Shown here piece after piece: positions 16,506 through 25,871 of a stretch of 64,000 bases of DNA (its first letter is position 1; each line of letters starts with the position of its first letter). The DNA comes from Clostridium hydrogeniformans DSM 21757. Its GTDB lineage: Bacteria > Bacillota > Clostridia > Clostridiales > Clostridiaceae. The stretch lies in NCBI RefSeq assembly GCF_000686705.1, contig NZ_JMLJ01000011.1:62001-126000 (forward strand), in the 5' to 3' direction. The translations under genes were made by a program, and so were the position numbers. The notes beneath the pieces were generated by a model. That model did no database searches and was not told where the DNA came from. It was given only the letters and a program-made list of their open reading frames with translations.

Positions 16506-18815
16506 ATGAAAAAATTAAGGGGACTAAGAGTTATTTTACTTATTATGTTTTTATATGTCATAGTGTTTCCATTTAAGTCAGCTTTAGCAAAGGATTTAGA
16601 GGCCGAGGTAACCAGTGGTTTTGATAAACAGTCAAAGATTTTCGAAATGACACCAGTGAATATAAAAATTAAGAACTTAGGAGAAGACATACAAGGAAGT
16701 GTTGAAGTGGTCTTAATAAAGGGTGGATATAAAGCTATTTCCTATAAAAAAGACCTTAGTATGTCAAAGGATTCAGAAAAAGATATTAGAATAGATGTGG
16801 TTACGAACCCCAATCCTAATTATAAGGTAGTGATTAAAAACAAAGATTCTATAGTATATGAGGAGGACTTTAAGTTTACATATAAGCAAGATCCTTTAAT
16901 TGGAGTATTAAGTGATGATATTAATAGTGTATCTTACTTTAATAAAATTCCCAATATTCAAAATAATAATAGTACATTAAAGGGAAAGATTATAGAATTC
17001 AATGAAAAAAAATTTCCGGATAATCCAGAAACTTTAGAGAACTTTGAAACCATATTAATAGATAACTTTGATACTTCTAAGCTTTCCTCTAGTCAATATG
17101 AGTCCATAAAAAAGTGGGTTAATAACGGAGGAATCCTTTATATTGGAACAGGAGATAATTACAAAAAAACCTTAGGGGTATTTAAGGATGAGTTTCTTAA
17201 GGGAAATGTAGATAAATTAGAAAATGTATCAACAGATAAGTTATCAAAGTTTATAACTGATGGAAAAAGCAATGATGAGCTTAATTTAAGGGTAGCAAAT
17301 ATAAAACTTGAGAATAAAGAAATATTAGTAGAAGGAAAGGAAAGTCCAGTTATTCAGTATATGAATAAAGGGGAAGGAAAAATTGTCATAGCTGGTTTTT
17401 CTTTTGGGATAAGTCCTGTGTCAGATTATAAATATAATGAGGATATTTTATATAGAACTTATTATAGCATAACTGGAGTCAAAGAAAGATATGAAAATAG
17501 GGGGGGAGAGGTTTGGTCAATATCACAAATCCTTGGAGGGCAAGAAATAGTTCCTAAGGAGAAACAGAGTGTATTAAAAATAATATTTATAATATATTTA
17601 ATTTTAGTGGCTCCAATAAGCTATATAGTCCTTAAAAAGATGGATAAGAGAGAACTTATGTGGATAACAGTACCAGTAATATCCGTAGTGTTTTCTGTAA
17701 TAGTATATACAACCTTATTTATAGCTAATAAGAATAGTGTTAATTTAACCACAGGTTCTGTTTTAAGTCTTAATAATGATGGGATTTTAAGTGGGGACAG
17801 CTATGGTAAAGTGTTAGATACAAGAAAACAAGACTTAAGAGTTTCTTATAAGGATAATAATTTAATACCAGTAGTTCCAGAGGGCGGAGATCAAGCTAAA
17901 AATGTTGAATATAAAAATATAGATATGGAAGTGTTAAATGATTCAGAATTAGTTTTTAAGAATAAAAACTTAATAGAAGATAAGATGTTTAAAACTAAGT
18001 TTAATCCAATTCAGATTGGTAAAATAGATAGTAAATTGTCTTTTAATGAGGGAAAGCTTCAAGGAAATATTAAAAATAATACAGACCTAGATTTAGAATC
18101 AGTATTTGTAGTTACTCCTTCAGGATATTTTGACGTAGGGAACTTAATAAAAGGTGAAGAGAAGAGTTTAGAAAAACCTACAAAAGTAAAATACTATCAT
18201 GAACTTGCATATAATTCTTTTGGAAGTACTAATAATATAAGGCCATTTAATGATACTTCAGAGGAGTTTAAAAAGTCTAGAATGATGGAGATGTTATTTA
18301 GAAATCAAATGGGAGATGCTATAGATGAGTGCATGATAATAGCTTTTACTAAGGATAAATATTTAGGGGATATTAGTATAAATAATTCTAAGGCTATTAC
18401 TAGTGATATTTCAATTATAAAATCAAAAGGGGAAATATCCTATAAGGATGACAGTGGTAATGTTTATTATCCAGAAGGAATGGTGAAGTTTGACATAGAT
18501 AAAGAAAAGGGAGTTATGCTAGATAAGAGAAACTCATCAATTAGTGGATATGGAAGTGCAACTCTTACTTATAAAGTAGAAGATAATATTGAAGTGTCTC
18601 ATCTTATGACATTAAAAAGTGCTAATAAAGATCCTAACACTACAATAACCTATTTTGATAATAAGGAGAATGATTGGAAGGAAGTTAGTAGTATTACCTT
18701 TAGTGAAGAAGGATTAAAAAATGTGTTAAAGGATAATAAGTTTAAGATAAAAGTTGAACTAAATAATGGATATTGTGAAATACCAGGAGTTGGGATAAAG
18801 GGGAAGGTGAAATAG
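16506..18815 (+). CDS. Membrane-anchored extracytoplasmic protein, first gene of the MoxR/vWA operon
   Basis: This 769-residue protein starts with a signal peptide (basic MKKLRGLR, then LLIMFLYVIVFPF, then a likely cleavage after SALA). A long extracytoplasmic part includes a stretch resembling a degenerate glutamine amidotransferase-like fold (ETILIDNFD...VNNGGILYIGTG, and IVIAGFSFG). Two membrane helices follow at roughly 360-410 (IIFIIYLILVAPISYIVL and TVPVISVVFSVIVYTTLF), then another soluble domain. It may be an accessory subunit of the ABC transporter encoded directly after it; the gap is zero bases. I do not recognise a named family. Confidence 0.75.
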   Translation: MKKLRGLRVILLIMFLYVIVFPFKSALAKDLEAEVTSGFDKQSKIFEMTPVNIKIKNLGEDIQGSVEVVLIKGGYKAISYKKDLSMSKDSEKDIRIDVVTNPNPNYKVVIKNKDSIVYEEDFKFTYKQDPLIGVLSDDINSVSYFNKIPNIQNNNSTLKGKIIEFNEKKFPDNPETLENFETILIDNFDTSKLSSSQYESIKKWVNNGGILYIGTGDNYKKTLGVFKDEFLKGNVDKLENVSTDKLSKFITDGKSNDELNLRVANIKLENKEILVEGKESPVIQYMNKGEGKIVIAGFSFGISPVSDYKYNEDILYRTYYSITGVKERYENRGGEVWSISQILGGQEIVPKEKQSVLKIIFIIYLILVAPISYIVLKKMDKRELMWITVPVISVVFSVIVYTTLFIANKNSVNLTTGSVLSLNNDGILSGDSYGKVLDTRKQDLRVSYKDNNLIPVVPEGGDQAKNVEYKNIDMEVLNDSELVFKNKNLIEDKMFKTKFNPIQIGKIDSKLSFNEGKLQGNIKNNTDLDLESVFVVTPSGYFDVGNLIKGEEKSLEKPTKVKYYHELAYNSFGSTNNIRPFNDTSEEFKKSRMMEMLFRNQMGDAIDECMIIAFTKDKYLGDISINNSKAITSDISIIKSKGEISYKDDSGNVYYPEGMVKFDIDKEKGVMLDKRNSSISGYGSATLTYKVEDNIEVSHLMTLKSANKDPNTTITYFDNKENDWKEVSSITFSEEGLKNVLKDNKFKIKVELNNGYCEIPGVGIKGKVK

Positions 18816-19742
18816 GTGCTTGAGATAAAGGATTTATGTAAATACTATGATGATTTCAAGGCAGTGGATAACTTAAACTTAAAAATACCAAAGGGAGAGA
18901 TATTTGGCTTTGTTGGACCTAATGGAGCAGGAAAAAGTACCACAATGAAGATAATATGTGGACTTTTAGATGCTACATCAGGACAAGTTTATGTAGATGA
19001 TATAGATGCTCTTAAAAATTCTAGGGTATTAAAAAGGAAGATAGGATATATGCCAGATTTCTTTGGGGTATATGATGATTTAAAGGTTACAGAGTATTTA
19101 GAGTTTTATGCATCTATATATGGAATAAAGGGATTAGAGGCAAAGAAGGTGTGTAATGACCTTTTAGAGCTTGTAGATCTTACCCACAAAAGAGATTTTT
19201 ATGTAGACTCTCTATCAAGGGGTATGAAGCAAAGGCTTTGTCTTGCTAGAAGCCTTGTTCATAACCCAGATCTTTTGGTGTTAGATGAACCGGCATCAGG
19301 AATGGATCCAAGGGCTAGGATAGAAATGAAAGAAATATTAAAGACCTTAAAGTCCATGGGTAAAACTATAATAATAAGTTCGCATATATTATCAGAGCTT
19401 TCAGAGCTTTGTAGTAGCCTTGGAATTATAGAAAAAGGAAGGTTTGTGGTCACAGGCACTGTTGAGGAAATAATGCTTCAAGTTTATGGCAGTAAGAAAA
19501 TTAAATTAAAAGCATTAAATAATTTAGACTTAGCAGAGAAGCTTTTAAAAGAAGAAACGGATATAAAAGAATTAATTACTATGGAAACTAGTAATGAAAT
19601 TGAGTTCTTATCTAATGGAAATGAAGAAGCTTTAAGTAAAATATTAAATAGATTAATTGTAGGGGGAGTACCTTTAGTTTCCTTCTCAGAGATAGATGGT
19701 AACTTAGAAGATATATTCTTAAAGGTTACAAAGGAGGCATAA
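18816..19742 (+). CDS. ABC transporter ATP-binding protein
   Basis: This 308-residue ABC ATPase has Walker A GPNGAGKS near residue 35, signature-like SLSRGMKQR, Walker B LLVLDEP with ASGMDP, and the H-loop in ISSHIL. The C-terminal extension of about 80 residues is typical of ABC-2 exporters. The GTG start immediately follows the TAG of the previous gene, with GGGGAAGG upstream, so translation is coupled. It pairs with the permease encoded two bases downstream. Confidence 0.9.
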   Translation: MLEIKDLCKYYDDFKAVDNLNLKIPKGEIFGFVGPNGAGKSTTMKIICGLLDATSGQVYVDDIDALKNSRVLKRKIGYMPDFFGVYDDLKVTEYLEFYASIYGIKGLEAKKVCNDLLELVDLTHKRDFYVDSLSRGMKQRLCLARSLVHNPDLLVLDEPASGMDPRARIEMKEILKTLKSMGKTIIISSHILSELSELCSSLGIIEKGRFVVTGTVEEIMLQVYGSKKIKLKALNNLDLAEKLLKEETDIKELITMETSNEIEFLSNGNEEALSKILNRLIVGGVPLVSFSEIDGNLEDIFLKVTKEA

Positions 19743-19744
19743 TT

Positions 19745-20635
19745 ATGAAAAGTTTAAGTATAAATCCAGTTTTACTTAAGGAAGCTAAGGTAAGAATGAG
19801 AGGGTGGAAGACTCCAATAACCATATTTATATATAACCTGGTTTTAATGGTAGTGGCTTACTTTATTCTTAAGGCAGCCAGAGGAGATAGCGGAGCAAAA
19901 TCTTTATTTATGATATATGCAGTTATATCAGGAATACAGTTTGGACTTATTACTCTTATAGCACCTACTTTAACTGCTGGGGCTATATCAGGAGAAAGAG
20001 AAAAACAAACCTTAGATATATTATTAAGTACGGATATGAGATATAGTTCTATAATTTTAGGAAAACTTAGTGCATCATTAAGCCAAGTAATACTTCTTAT
20101 AGTATCTTCAATACCTATACTATCTTTGGTATTTGTATTTGGAGGAATAGGATTCTTAGATATTATAAAATTAGGATTATTTTATTTAGTAATAGCCATA
20201 ACTCTTGGAAGTGCTGGAATATTTTTTTCTACTGTATTTAAGAAAACCACAGTTTCTAATGTAATGTCTTATGTAACTATAATATTTTTCTATGTAGTAA
20301 TATTTTTTATATCTGTTGCTTATATAAGCATATATGTTATGCCTGAATATGTTATGAATAACCAGCAATACAGTGGAACATTTTGGCTCCATTATTTGAA
20401 CCCAGGGATAGCATTTATATCTTTAATGTTTGATCAGTTAGGCGAGAACTTTAGAAGAATAATACCTGGCCTTGAAGTAAGCAGTGGAGGATTACAGCTT
20501 TGGCATATAAATATGATAATAAATTTAGCTGTATCAGCTATTTTAATATTCTTAAGTTCTTATAAGATAAATCCTAAAAATAGAAGGATAAAAAAGAAAA
20601 AAGTTAAAAAGGTAAATGACTCAAGGAAAGTTTAG
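19745..20635 (+). CDS. ABC-2-type transporter permease
   Basis: This 296-residue protein has about six membrane helices and the typical ABC-2 motif LTAGAISGEREKQTLDILLSTDM after the second helix. The C-terminus is very basic (RRIKKKKVKKVNDSRK). AAAGGAGGCATAATT precedes the ATG. It forms the membrane half of the exporter with the ATPase just upstream; the substrate is unknown. Confidence 0.88.
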   Translation: MKSLSINPVLLKEAKVRMRGWKTPITIFIYNLVLMVVAYFILKAARGDSGAKSLFMIYAVISGIQFGLITLIAPTLTAGAISGEREKQTLDILLSTDMRYSSIILGKLSASLSQVILLIVSSIPILSLVFVFGGIGFLDIIKLGLFYLVIAITLGSAGIFFSTVFKKTTVSNVMSYVTIIFFYVVIFFISVAYISIYVMPEYVMNNQQYSGTFWLHYLNPGIAFISLMFDQLGENFRRIIPGLEVSSGGLQLWHINMIINLAVSAILIFLSSYKINPKNRRIKKKKVKKVNDSRKV

Positions 20636-20684
20636 GATAACTTATAGTAATTTATCAATAATTCTTTATATGGAGGAGTGAAGC

Positions 20685-22184
20685 TTGAAGAGTAAAGTAA
20701 CAGCTATAAAGGTTATTTTAAGAAGGGTAAAAAGAAGAATATTTATTAAAAAGTTTATAGAGAATATTGCTTTAGCAATGATGATAACCTTAGGATTAAC
20801 TATTGCAATATCTATAATAGCTAGAATTGTACCTATATATAGACCTTTTAGATATGGAATATATATATTTATAATATTTGCAATAGGGGCATTAATATAT
20901 TCTTTATACAAAATGCCAAGTTATAAAGAGGTTGCTTTAACTGTTGACGCATTAGGGCTTAAAGAAAGAGTAGTGTCTTCTATGGAGGTAGATTCAAGTA
21001 ATCCATATAGTTACTTATTAGTGGAAGATACATTAGATAGACTTAAAAATCTTCAATATAAGAAGGGAATCTCTCTAAAACCTAATAAAAGGTATCTATA
21101 TATTATACTATCATTATTCTTTATTACAGGGATTTCTTATATGATACCTAATTCTAAAGAGAAAAGGGCAGAAGAAATACATGCCTTAAATAAGGATAAA
21201 AAGGAAGAGATAAAGAAGGTAGAGAAGTTAGAGAAAGAAATAAGAGAGGATAAGAAACTTTCAAAGGTAGAAAAAGATAAGTTACTAGCAAAGTTATCAA
21301 CTCTTAAGAAGGATATAAAAGAAGCAGAAAAAGAAAAAGATATAGCAAAGGCTGTAGAGAAGTCATTAAAAAAATTAGAAAAGGATTCAGATAAAAACCT
21401 TAATGCTCTATATGATAAATTTAATAAAAATAACTCTACTAAGGATTTAGCAAGTGCACTTAAAAATAATAATAAGGAAGAGTTAAAACAAGTACTTGAT
21501 AAATTAAAAAATGACTTAGAAAAGCTTTCAAAGGAAGAAAAGGAAAAGCTAGCTAAAGATTTAAAAGAAGGAGAAGATATTGAGAAAGAGAGCTTGGCAA
21601 AAGCATTAGAATCCGTATCTAAAAGTTTATCTAATGGAGATAATGGAGAGCTATCTGAAAGCCTTAGTGCGCTAGAAAGTGCTTTAGATGATGATGGAAA
21701 TGAAAGAATCATGGCATCAATAAGTAAGAGCTTAGGAAATAAATCAGGTTCAGGAGGAGGAAATGGACCAGGTTCTATGGGCAGTGGAAGCGGAACAGGA
21801 AGTGGTAGGGGCTCAGGAACAGGTAGTGGAGGAGCAGGATCTGGAAGTGGTAATGGCAGTGAAGGGATTTCAGGCTATGGATCAGGAATAGGAAATAAAC
21901 CTCCTGGTGTAGGATCAGAACGTGAATATGAAAAGATCTTTAAACCTAACAGAATGGGGGGAGAGGGAGAGAAAGAAATTCTGAACGGAAAGGTAAATAA
22001 TAAGGGAGAAGGACAGAGTTCTTTATCAAATAAAAAAGGAGTTGGCTCTCTTGGGGAGATGCTTCCTTATAATAATGTTATCGGAGAGTATAAAGAAAAG
22101 GCTATGGAAGGTTTAGATGATTTTGATATACCAGAAGGAATGAAGGATATTATAAAATCTTATTTTTCTTCTCTAGAAGATTAA
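20685..22184 (+). CDS. Membrane protein with coiled-coil and Gly/Ser-rich linker (DUF4175-like)
   Basis: This 499-residue protein starts at TTG with GGAGGAG upstream. Two membrane helices lie at about 28-75 and a third near 140-155. Then comes a long, very charged helical region (about 165-345, dense in K and E, likely coiled coil) and a striking Gly/Ser linker (about 360-410, repeats of GSGSG, GTGSG and GSGNGS). The C-terminal 90 residues are more ordinary. The layout is like the DUF4175-type proteins found beside MoxR/vWA genes, but I cannot confirm the family. It could be a scaffold between the transporter and the vWA proteins (inference). Confidence 0.72.
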   Translation: MKSKVTAIKVILRRVKRRIFIKKFIENIALAMMITLGLTIAISIIARIVPIYRPFRYGIYIFIIFAIGALIYSLYKMPSYKEVALTVDALGLKERVVSSMEVDSSNPYSYLLVEDTLDRLKNLQYKKGISLKPNKRYLYIILSLFFITGISYMIPNSKEKRAEEIHALNKDKKEEIKKVEKLEKEIREDKKLSKVEKDKLLAKLSTLKKDIKEAEKEKDIAKAVEKSLKKLEKDSDKNLNALYDKFNKNNSTKDLASALKNNNKEELKQVLDKLKNDLEKLSKEEKEKLAKDLKEGEDIEKESLAKALESVSKSLSNGDNGELSESLSALESALDDDGNERIMASISKSLGNKSGSGGGNGPGSMGSGSGTGSGRGSGTGSGGAGSGSGNGSEGISGYGSGIGNKPPGVGSEREYEKIFKPNRMGGEGEKEILNGKVNNKGEGQSSLSNKKGVGSLGEMLPYNNVIGEYKEKAMEGLDDFDIPEGMKDIIKSYFSSLED

Positions 22185-22202
22185 AGGTAGGGGGACATGG
22201 AT

Positions 22203-23186
22203 ATGAATATTGAAGAAAACAATATAAAGGAAGCTTTAGAGAAAATAGATAGGGTAAAGAGAGAAGTGGGAAAGGCAATAATAGGACAGAAGGATATAGT
22301 AGAGCAAGTACTAATAGGAATATTTACAGGAGGTAATATCCTATTAGAGGGATCCCCAGGTCTTGGGAAAACTCAGTTAGTAAAAACCTTATCAAAGGTA
22401 ATGGACTTAGATTTTTCAAGAATACAATTTACTCCAGACCTAATGCCAGCAGATGTAGTTGGTACGAATATTATAGTAAAAGATGAGAAGGGGAATAGTA
22501 AGTTTCAATTTGAGGGAGGTCCAATATTCTCAAATTTAGTGCTAGCAGATGAGATAAATAGAGCTACACCTAAAACCCAATCAGCTCTTCTTGAAGCCAT
22601 GCAAGAGCATACAGTTACAGCAGGAAATAATACTTATAGTCTTAAGGAGCCCTTTATGGTTCTAGCTACCCAAAACCCTATTGAAATGGATGGAACTTAT
22701 CCCCTTCCAGAAGCACAATTAGATAGGTTTTTATTTAAATTATATGTACCCTTTCCAAGCCTTTCAGAGTTAAAAGATATAATGAATATAACAGTTAACT
22801 CTAAGGGAGAGGACATAGAAAAGGTGTTAAGTGGAGATGAGATATTAAGAATAAGAGAAGTATTAAAGGAAATACCAATGTCAGAGGCAGTAGAGGAATA
22901 TGCATTAAAGGTAGTTCTAGCTACTCACAATGAATATGAAAATGCACCAGAAATAAGTAAAAAATATATAAGATATGGGGCCAGTCCAAGAGCGGCTCAA
23001 GCTATAATAGCTACTTCTAAGGTAAAGGCTGCTTTAGAAGGAAGATACAATGTAGCCTTTGATGATATTAAATATGTTGCATATCCAGCCCTAAGACATA
23101 GATTTTTCTTAAATTATGAAGCTCTAGCAGATGGAGTTAAAACTGAAGATATAATCGAGGAAATTTTGAAAAGTCAAATGGAGTAA
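22203..23186 (+). CDS. MoxR family AAA+ ATPase
   Basis: This 327-residue AAA+ protein has Walker A GSPGLGKT (50-57), Walker B LVLADEINRA, the FEGGPIFSNL segment, the sensor AT(Q)NP motif and the TYPLPEAQLDRF signature of MoxR ATPases. MoxR proteins act as chaperones that remodel or activate partner proteins, usually vWA proteins. An ATG six bases earlier (22197) lies only 2 bases from GGGGG; ATG 22203 has the better spacing. The next gene encodes the usual DUF58 partner. Confidence 0.93.
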   Translation: MNIEENNIKEALEKIDRVKREVGKAIIGQKDIVEQVLIGIFTGGNILLEGSPGLGKTQLVKTLSKVMDLDFSRIQFTPDLMPADVVGTNIIVKDEKGNSKFQFEGGPIFSNLVLADEINRATPKTQSALLEAMQEHTVTAGNNTYSLKEPFMVLATQNPIEMDGTYPLPEAQLDRFLFKLYVPFPSLSELKDIMNITVNSKGEDIEKVLSGDEILRIREVLKEIPMSEAVEEYALKVVLATHNEYENAPEISKKYIRYGASPRAAQAIIATSKVKAALEGRYNVAFDDIKYVAYPALRHRFFLNYEALADGVKTEDIIEEILKSQME

Positions 23187-23190
23187 AGTT

Positions 23191-24063
23191 ATGAAGGATA
23201 AAATATTTGATAGCGATTTTTTTAAGAAGCTTGAAGGCATAGCTCTTCATTCTTCTTTAATTATGAATGATGGAGCACTTGGAGGGCGAAAGTCTAAAAG
23301 TAAAGGAAGTTCTGTAGAATTTTCAGATTTTAGAGAGTATGTTCATGGAGATGACTTTAGAAGGATAGACTGGAGAGCTTACGGAAGATTTGAGAAGCTT
23401 TTTGTAAAACTTTTTATGGAGGAAAGAGAGGCTTTTGTAAACATATTTTTAGATTGTAGTAAGTCTATGGGTTTTAAAGATGAGTCTAAAGGAATAATGG
23501 CACTAAGGCTTAGTGCCGTATTTTCCTATATAGCCTTAAATAACTTAGATAGAGTATGTATAAATAAGACGGTAAATAAGGAAATAATATCATCCCCTAA
23601 ATATATGGGAAAAGGGATGTTTAATAGTCTTATAGATTTTTTAAAAGAAACTGATTTCAAGGGAGAGAGTAATTTACCTTACCTATTAAAAAGAAAAAAC
23701 GTAGGAGGTAAAGGGATATCAATAATTATAACTGATGGTTTCCTAAAGGATAATTTAGATGAGGCCATAAACTATCTTATGTATAAAAGACAAAAAATCC
23801 TATTTCTTCATATTCTCCATGAAGAGGAACTAAGACCAAAGCTTAATGGAGAATTGACCTTAAGAGATGGGGAAACAGGGGAGAAGGTAATAGTAACTCT
23901 TAATGGAAGAGTTATAAAAGAGTACAATAAAAGACTTAACTCTTTTATTTCTCATATTAAGGATAAGGTAAAGAGAGCAGGAGGAAATTATATTCAAATA
24001 AACTCTCAGGATTCGTTAGATAAGGTTATCTTTGAGAACTTTACTAAGGAGGGGATAATATGA
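23191..24063 (+). CDS. DUF58 domain protein (MoxR partner)
   Basis: This 290-residue protein contains the DUF58 hallmark FREYVHGDDFRRIDWRAYGRFEKLFVKLFMEER around residues 48-80. A vWA-like segment follows with FLDCSKSM, a DxSxS-type MIDAS. The usual N-terminal membrane helices of some DUF58 proteins are absent, so it is probably cytosolic. It lies 4 bases after the MoxR stop and overlaps the next gene by 4 bases (ATGA), showing tight coupling. DUF58 proteins are standard partners of MoxR ATPases. Confidence 0.9.
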   Translation: MKDKIFDSDFFKKLEGIALHSSLIMNDGALGGRKSKSKGSSVEFSDFREYVHGDDFRRIDWRAYGRFEKLFVKLFMEEREAFVNIFLDCSKSMGFKDESKGIMALRLSAVFSYIALNNLDRVCINKTVNKEIISSPKYMGKGMFNSLIDFLKETDFKGESNLPYLLKRKNVGGKGISIIITDGFLKDNLDEAINYLMYKRQKILFLHILHEEELRPKLNGELTLRDGETGEKVIVTLNGRVIKEYNKRLNSFISHIKDKVKRAGGNYIQINSQDSLDKVIFENFTKEGII

Positions 24064-25871
24064 CATTAGCTGATACAAAAGGCCTATGGTTTTTATTATC
24101 CATACCTTTATTTATATTAATGTATATTCTAAAGCAAAAACTTAAGGAAGAGGAAGTTTCAAGTCTTTATCTATGGAAAGAAGTCATAAGAAATACGGAA
24201 GCGAGAAGACCCTTTGATAAGCTTAGAAAAAACATATTGTTCTTTATACAACTACTTTTAATATTACTTTTAATATTATCCATAGCTAATCCTTATATAT
24301 CAATGAAAGGAAGAGGGGATGAGGACTTAATATTAATTATAGATACTTCAGGAAGTATGAAGGCATTAAATAATGATGGAAAGTCTAGGTTTAATTTAGG
24401 AAAGGATTATGCTGAGGATATAGTGAAAAATTTATCTAAGGCAACTTCCATAACTCTTATATCAAGTGGGGGAAGCAATAAGGTGGAAATTTCCTCATCT
24501 AGAGATAAGGGAGAAGTATTAGGAAAGATAAAGTCATTAGAACCTAGCAATGAAAAAGGGGACATTGAAAATTCTTATTCTCTTTTAAAGTCCTTAAGCA
24601 AGGATATGAAAGCCTATAATATAGTAGCTATAAGCGATAGAAATATAGAATTTAAAGATTTAAAAGGAAGATTAATTAACCCATCAAAAACTTCTAATAA
24701 TCTAGCTTTAGACTTTATATCAAACTCTAGAAAAGGGGAAGAGGTAAAGGTCATGGTTAGGATAATAAACTATGGGTTAGAGGATGATACAGCAGATATA
24801 AGTCTTTATGGGGATGATAAGCTTATAGATGTGAAAACCTTAGATGTTAAAAAGGGAGAAACTAAAAATATATATTTTGATGGTTTCAAAGGTGATTACA
24901 GCACTTTATGGGCTGAAATAAGTAAAAAAGATTCATTAGAGGAGGATAATAGGATATATTCTGTACTTAAGAGTAAAACTTCTTCTAAGATTATGGTTTT
25001 TACAGATAAAAATATATTCTTAGAGAAAGCTTTAAATGGGATGAAGGATATAGAAGTTTATAAAGGAAATGATATAGACAATATACCTACAGGGTATGAC
25101 TTATATATTTTTGATGGACAAACCCCTAAAACCATTAATAATGATATAAATGCCTTATTTATAAATCCTTATGAAGACACAAGTATTTTTAAAATAGAAG
25201 GTTCTTCAGAGGGGGAAGAATTTAAACCTGATATTCATAATATAACTAAGTTTATGAGTAAATCATCTTTTGTTTCAGCTAGATATTCTACCCTAGAAAA
25301 GCCCCATTGGGGAGAAAATATTTTCTCATCCAATAATAAGACCATAGGTTTTGTAGGCATGGAAAGGAATAGAAAAATAGGAGTATTAGGGTTTGATTTA
25401 CACAATACTGATTTTCCTTTAAAGCCAGAATTTCCTATATTTATGAATAATTTAGTTTCATATATGATGGATAGGAACTTTATGAGTAAAAGAAGTTTTT
25501 ATGCTGGGGAAAAAATAGCTTTAGATATTAATAGTTCAGCAAAAGAGGTGAATATAAAATCTCCGTCCTCTAAAACCAAGACTTTAGATATTAATAAAGG
25601 ACTTTCTATAGTAGGGGAAGAGGTTGGGGTGTATGAGGTTACTCAGAAAGTAGATGATAGGGAGATAAAATATAATTTTGTGGTTAATTTTCCTAAGGAG
25701 GAAAGTAATATTTCTATTGAAGGAGAAGTCACTAATAATGTAATAAACAATAAAGTGGATATAAGAGCTTCAAGAAGTATACAAAAGTATATAATAATAG
25801 CCATTCTATTACTACTTATGATGGAATGGTTTGTATACACGAAGGGAGAGGAACTATGGGGATACAAATAG
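24060..25871 (+). CDS. Membrane-anchored vWA domain protein (BatA-like)
   Basis: This 603-residue protein has an N-terminal BatA-type region with two helices (about 8-25 and 57-76). A vWA domain follows with an intact MIDAS motif DTSGSM (95-100). After it comes an extracytoplasmic beta-rich region and a final helix near the C-terminus (YIIIAILLLLMMEWFVY). It overlaps the DUF58 gene by 4 bases. Metal-dependent ligand binding by the vWA domain, controlled by the MoxR ATPase, is the expected mode of action (family knowledge). The ligand is unknown. Confidence 0.87.
   Translation: MTLADTKGLWFLLSIPLFILMYILKQKLKEEEVSSLYLWKEVIRNTEARRPFDKLRKNILFFIQLLLILLLILSIANPYISMKGRGDEDLILIIDTSGSMKALNNDGKSRFNLGKDYAEDIVKNLSKATSITLISSGGSNKVEISSSRDKGEVLGKIKSLEPSNEKGDIENSYSLLKSLSKDMKAYNIVAISDRNIEFKDLKGRLINPSKTSNNLALDFISNSRKGEEVKVMVRIINYGLEDDTADISLYGDDKLIDVKTLDVKKGETKNIYFDGFKGDYSTLWAEISKKDSLEEDNRIYSVLKSKTSSKIMVFTDKNIFLEKALNGMKDIEVYKGNDIDNIPTGYDLYIFDGQTPKTINNDINALFINPYEDTSIFKIEGSSEGEEFKPDIHNITKFMSKSSFVSARYSTLEKPHWGENIFSSNNKTIGFVGMERNRKIGVLGFDLHNTDFPLKPEFPIFMNNLVSYMMDRNFMSKRSFYAGEKIALDINSSAKEVNIKSPSSKTKTLDINKGLSIVGEEVGVYEVTQKVDDREIKYNFVVNFPKEESNISIEGEVTNNVINNKVDIRASRSIQKYIIIAILLLLMMEWFVYTKGEELWGYK

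Noticed and set aside
21137-21712. 191-codon minus-strand frame within the coiled-coil membrane gene
   Set aside because: Serine/phenylalanine-rich translation is the antisense of K/E-rich codons. The plus-strand gene has a proper start and operon context.
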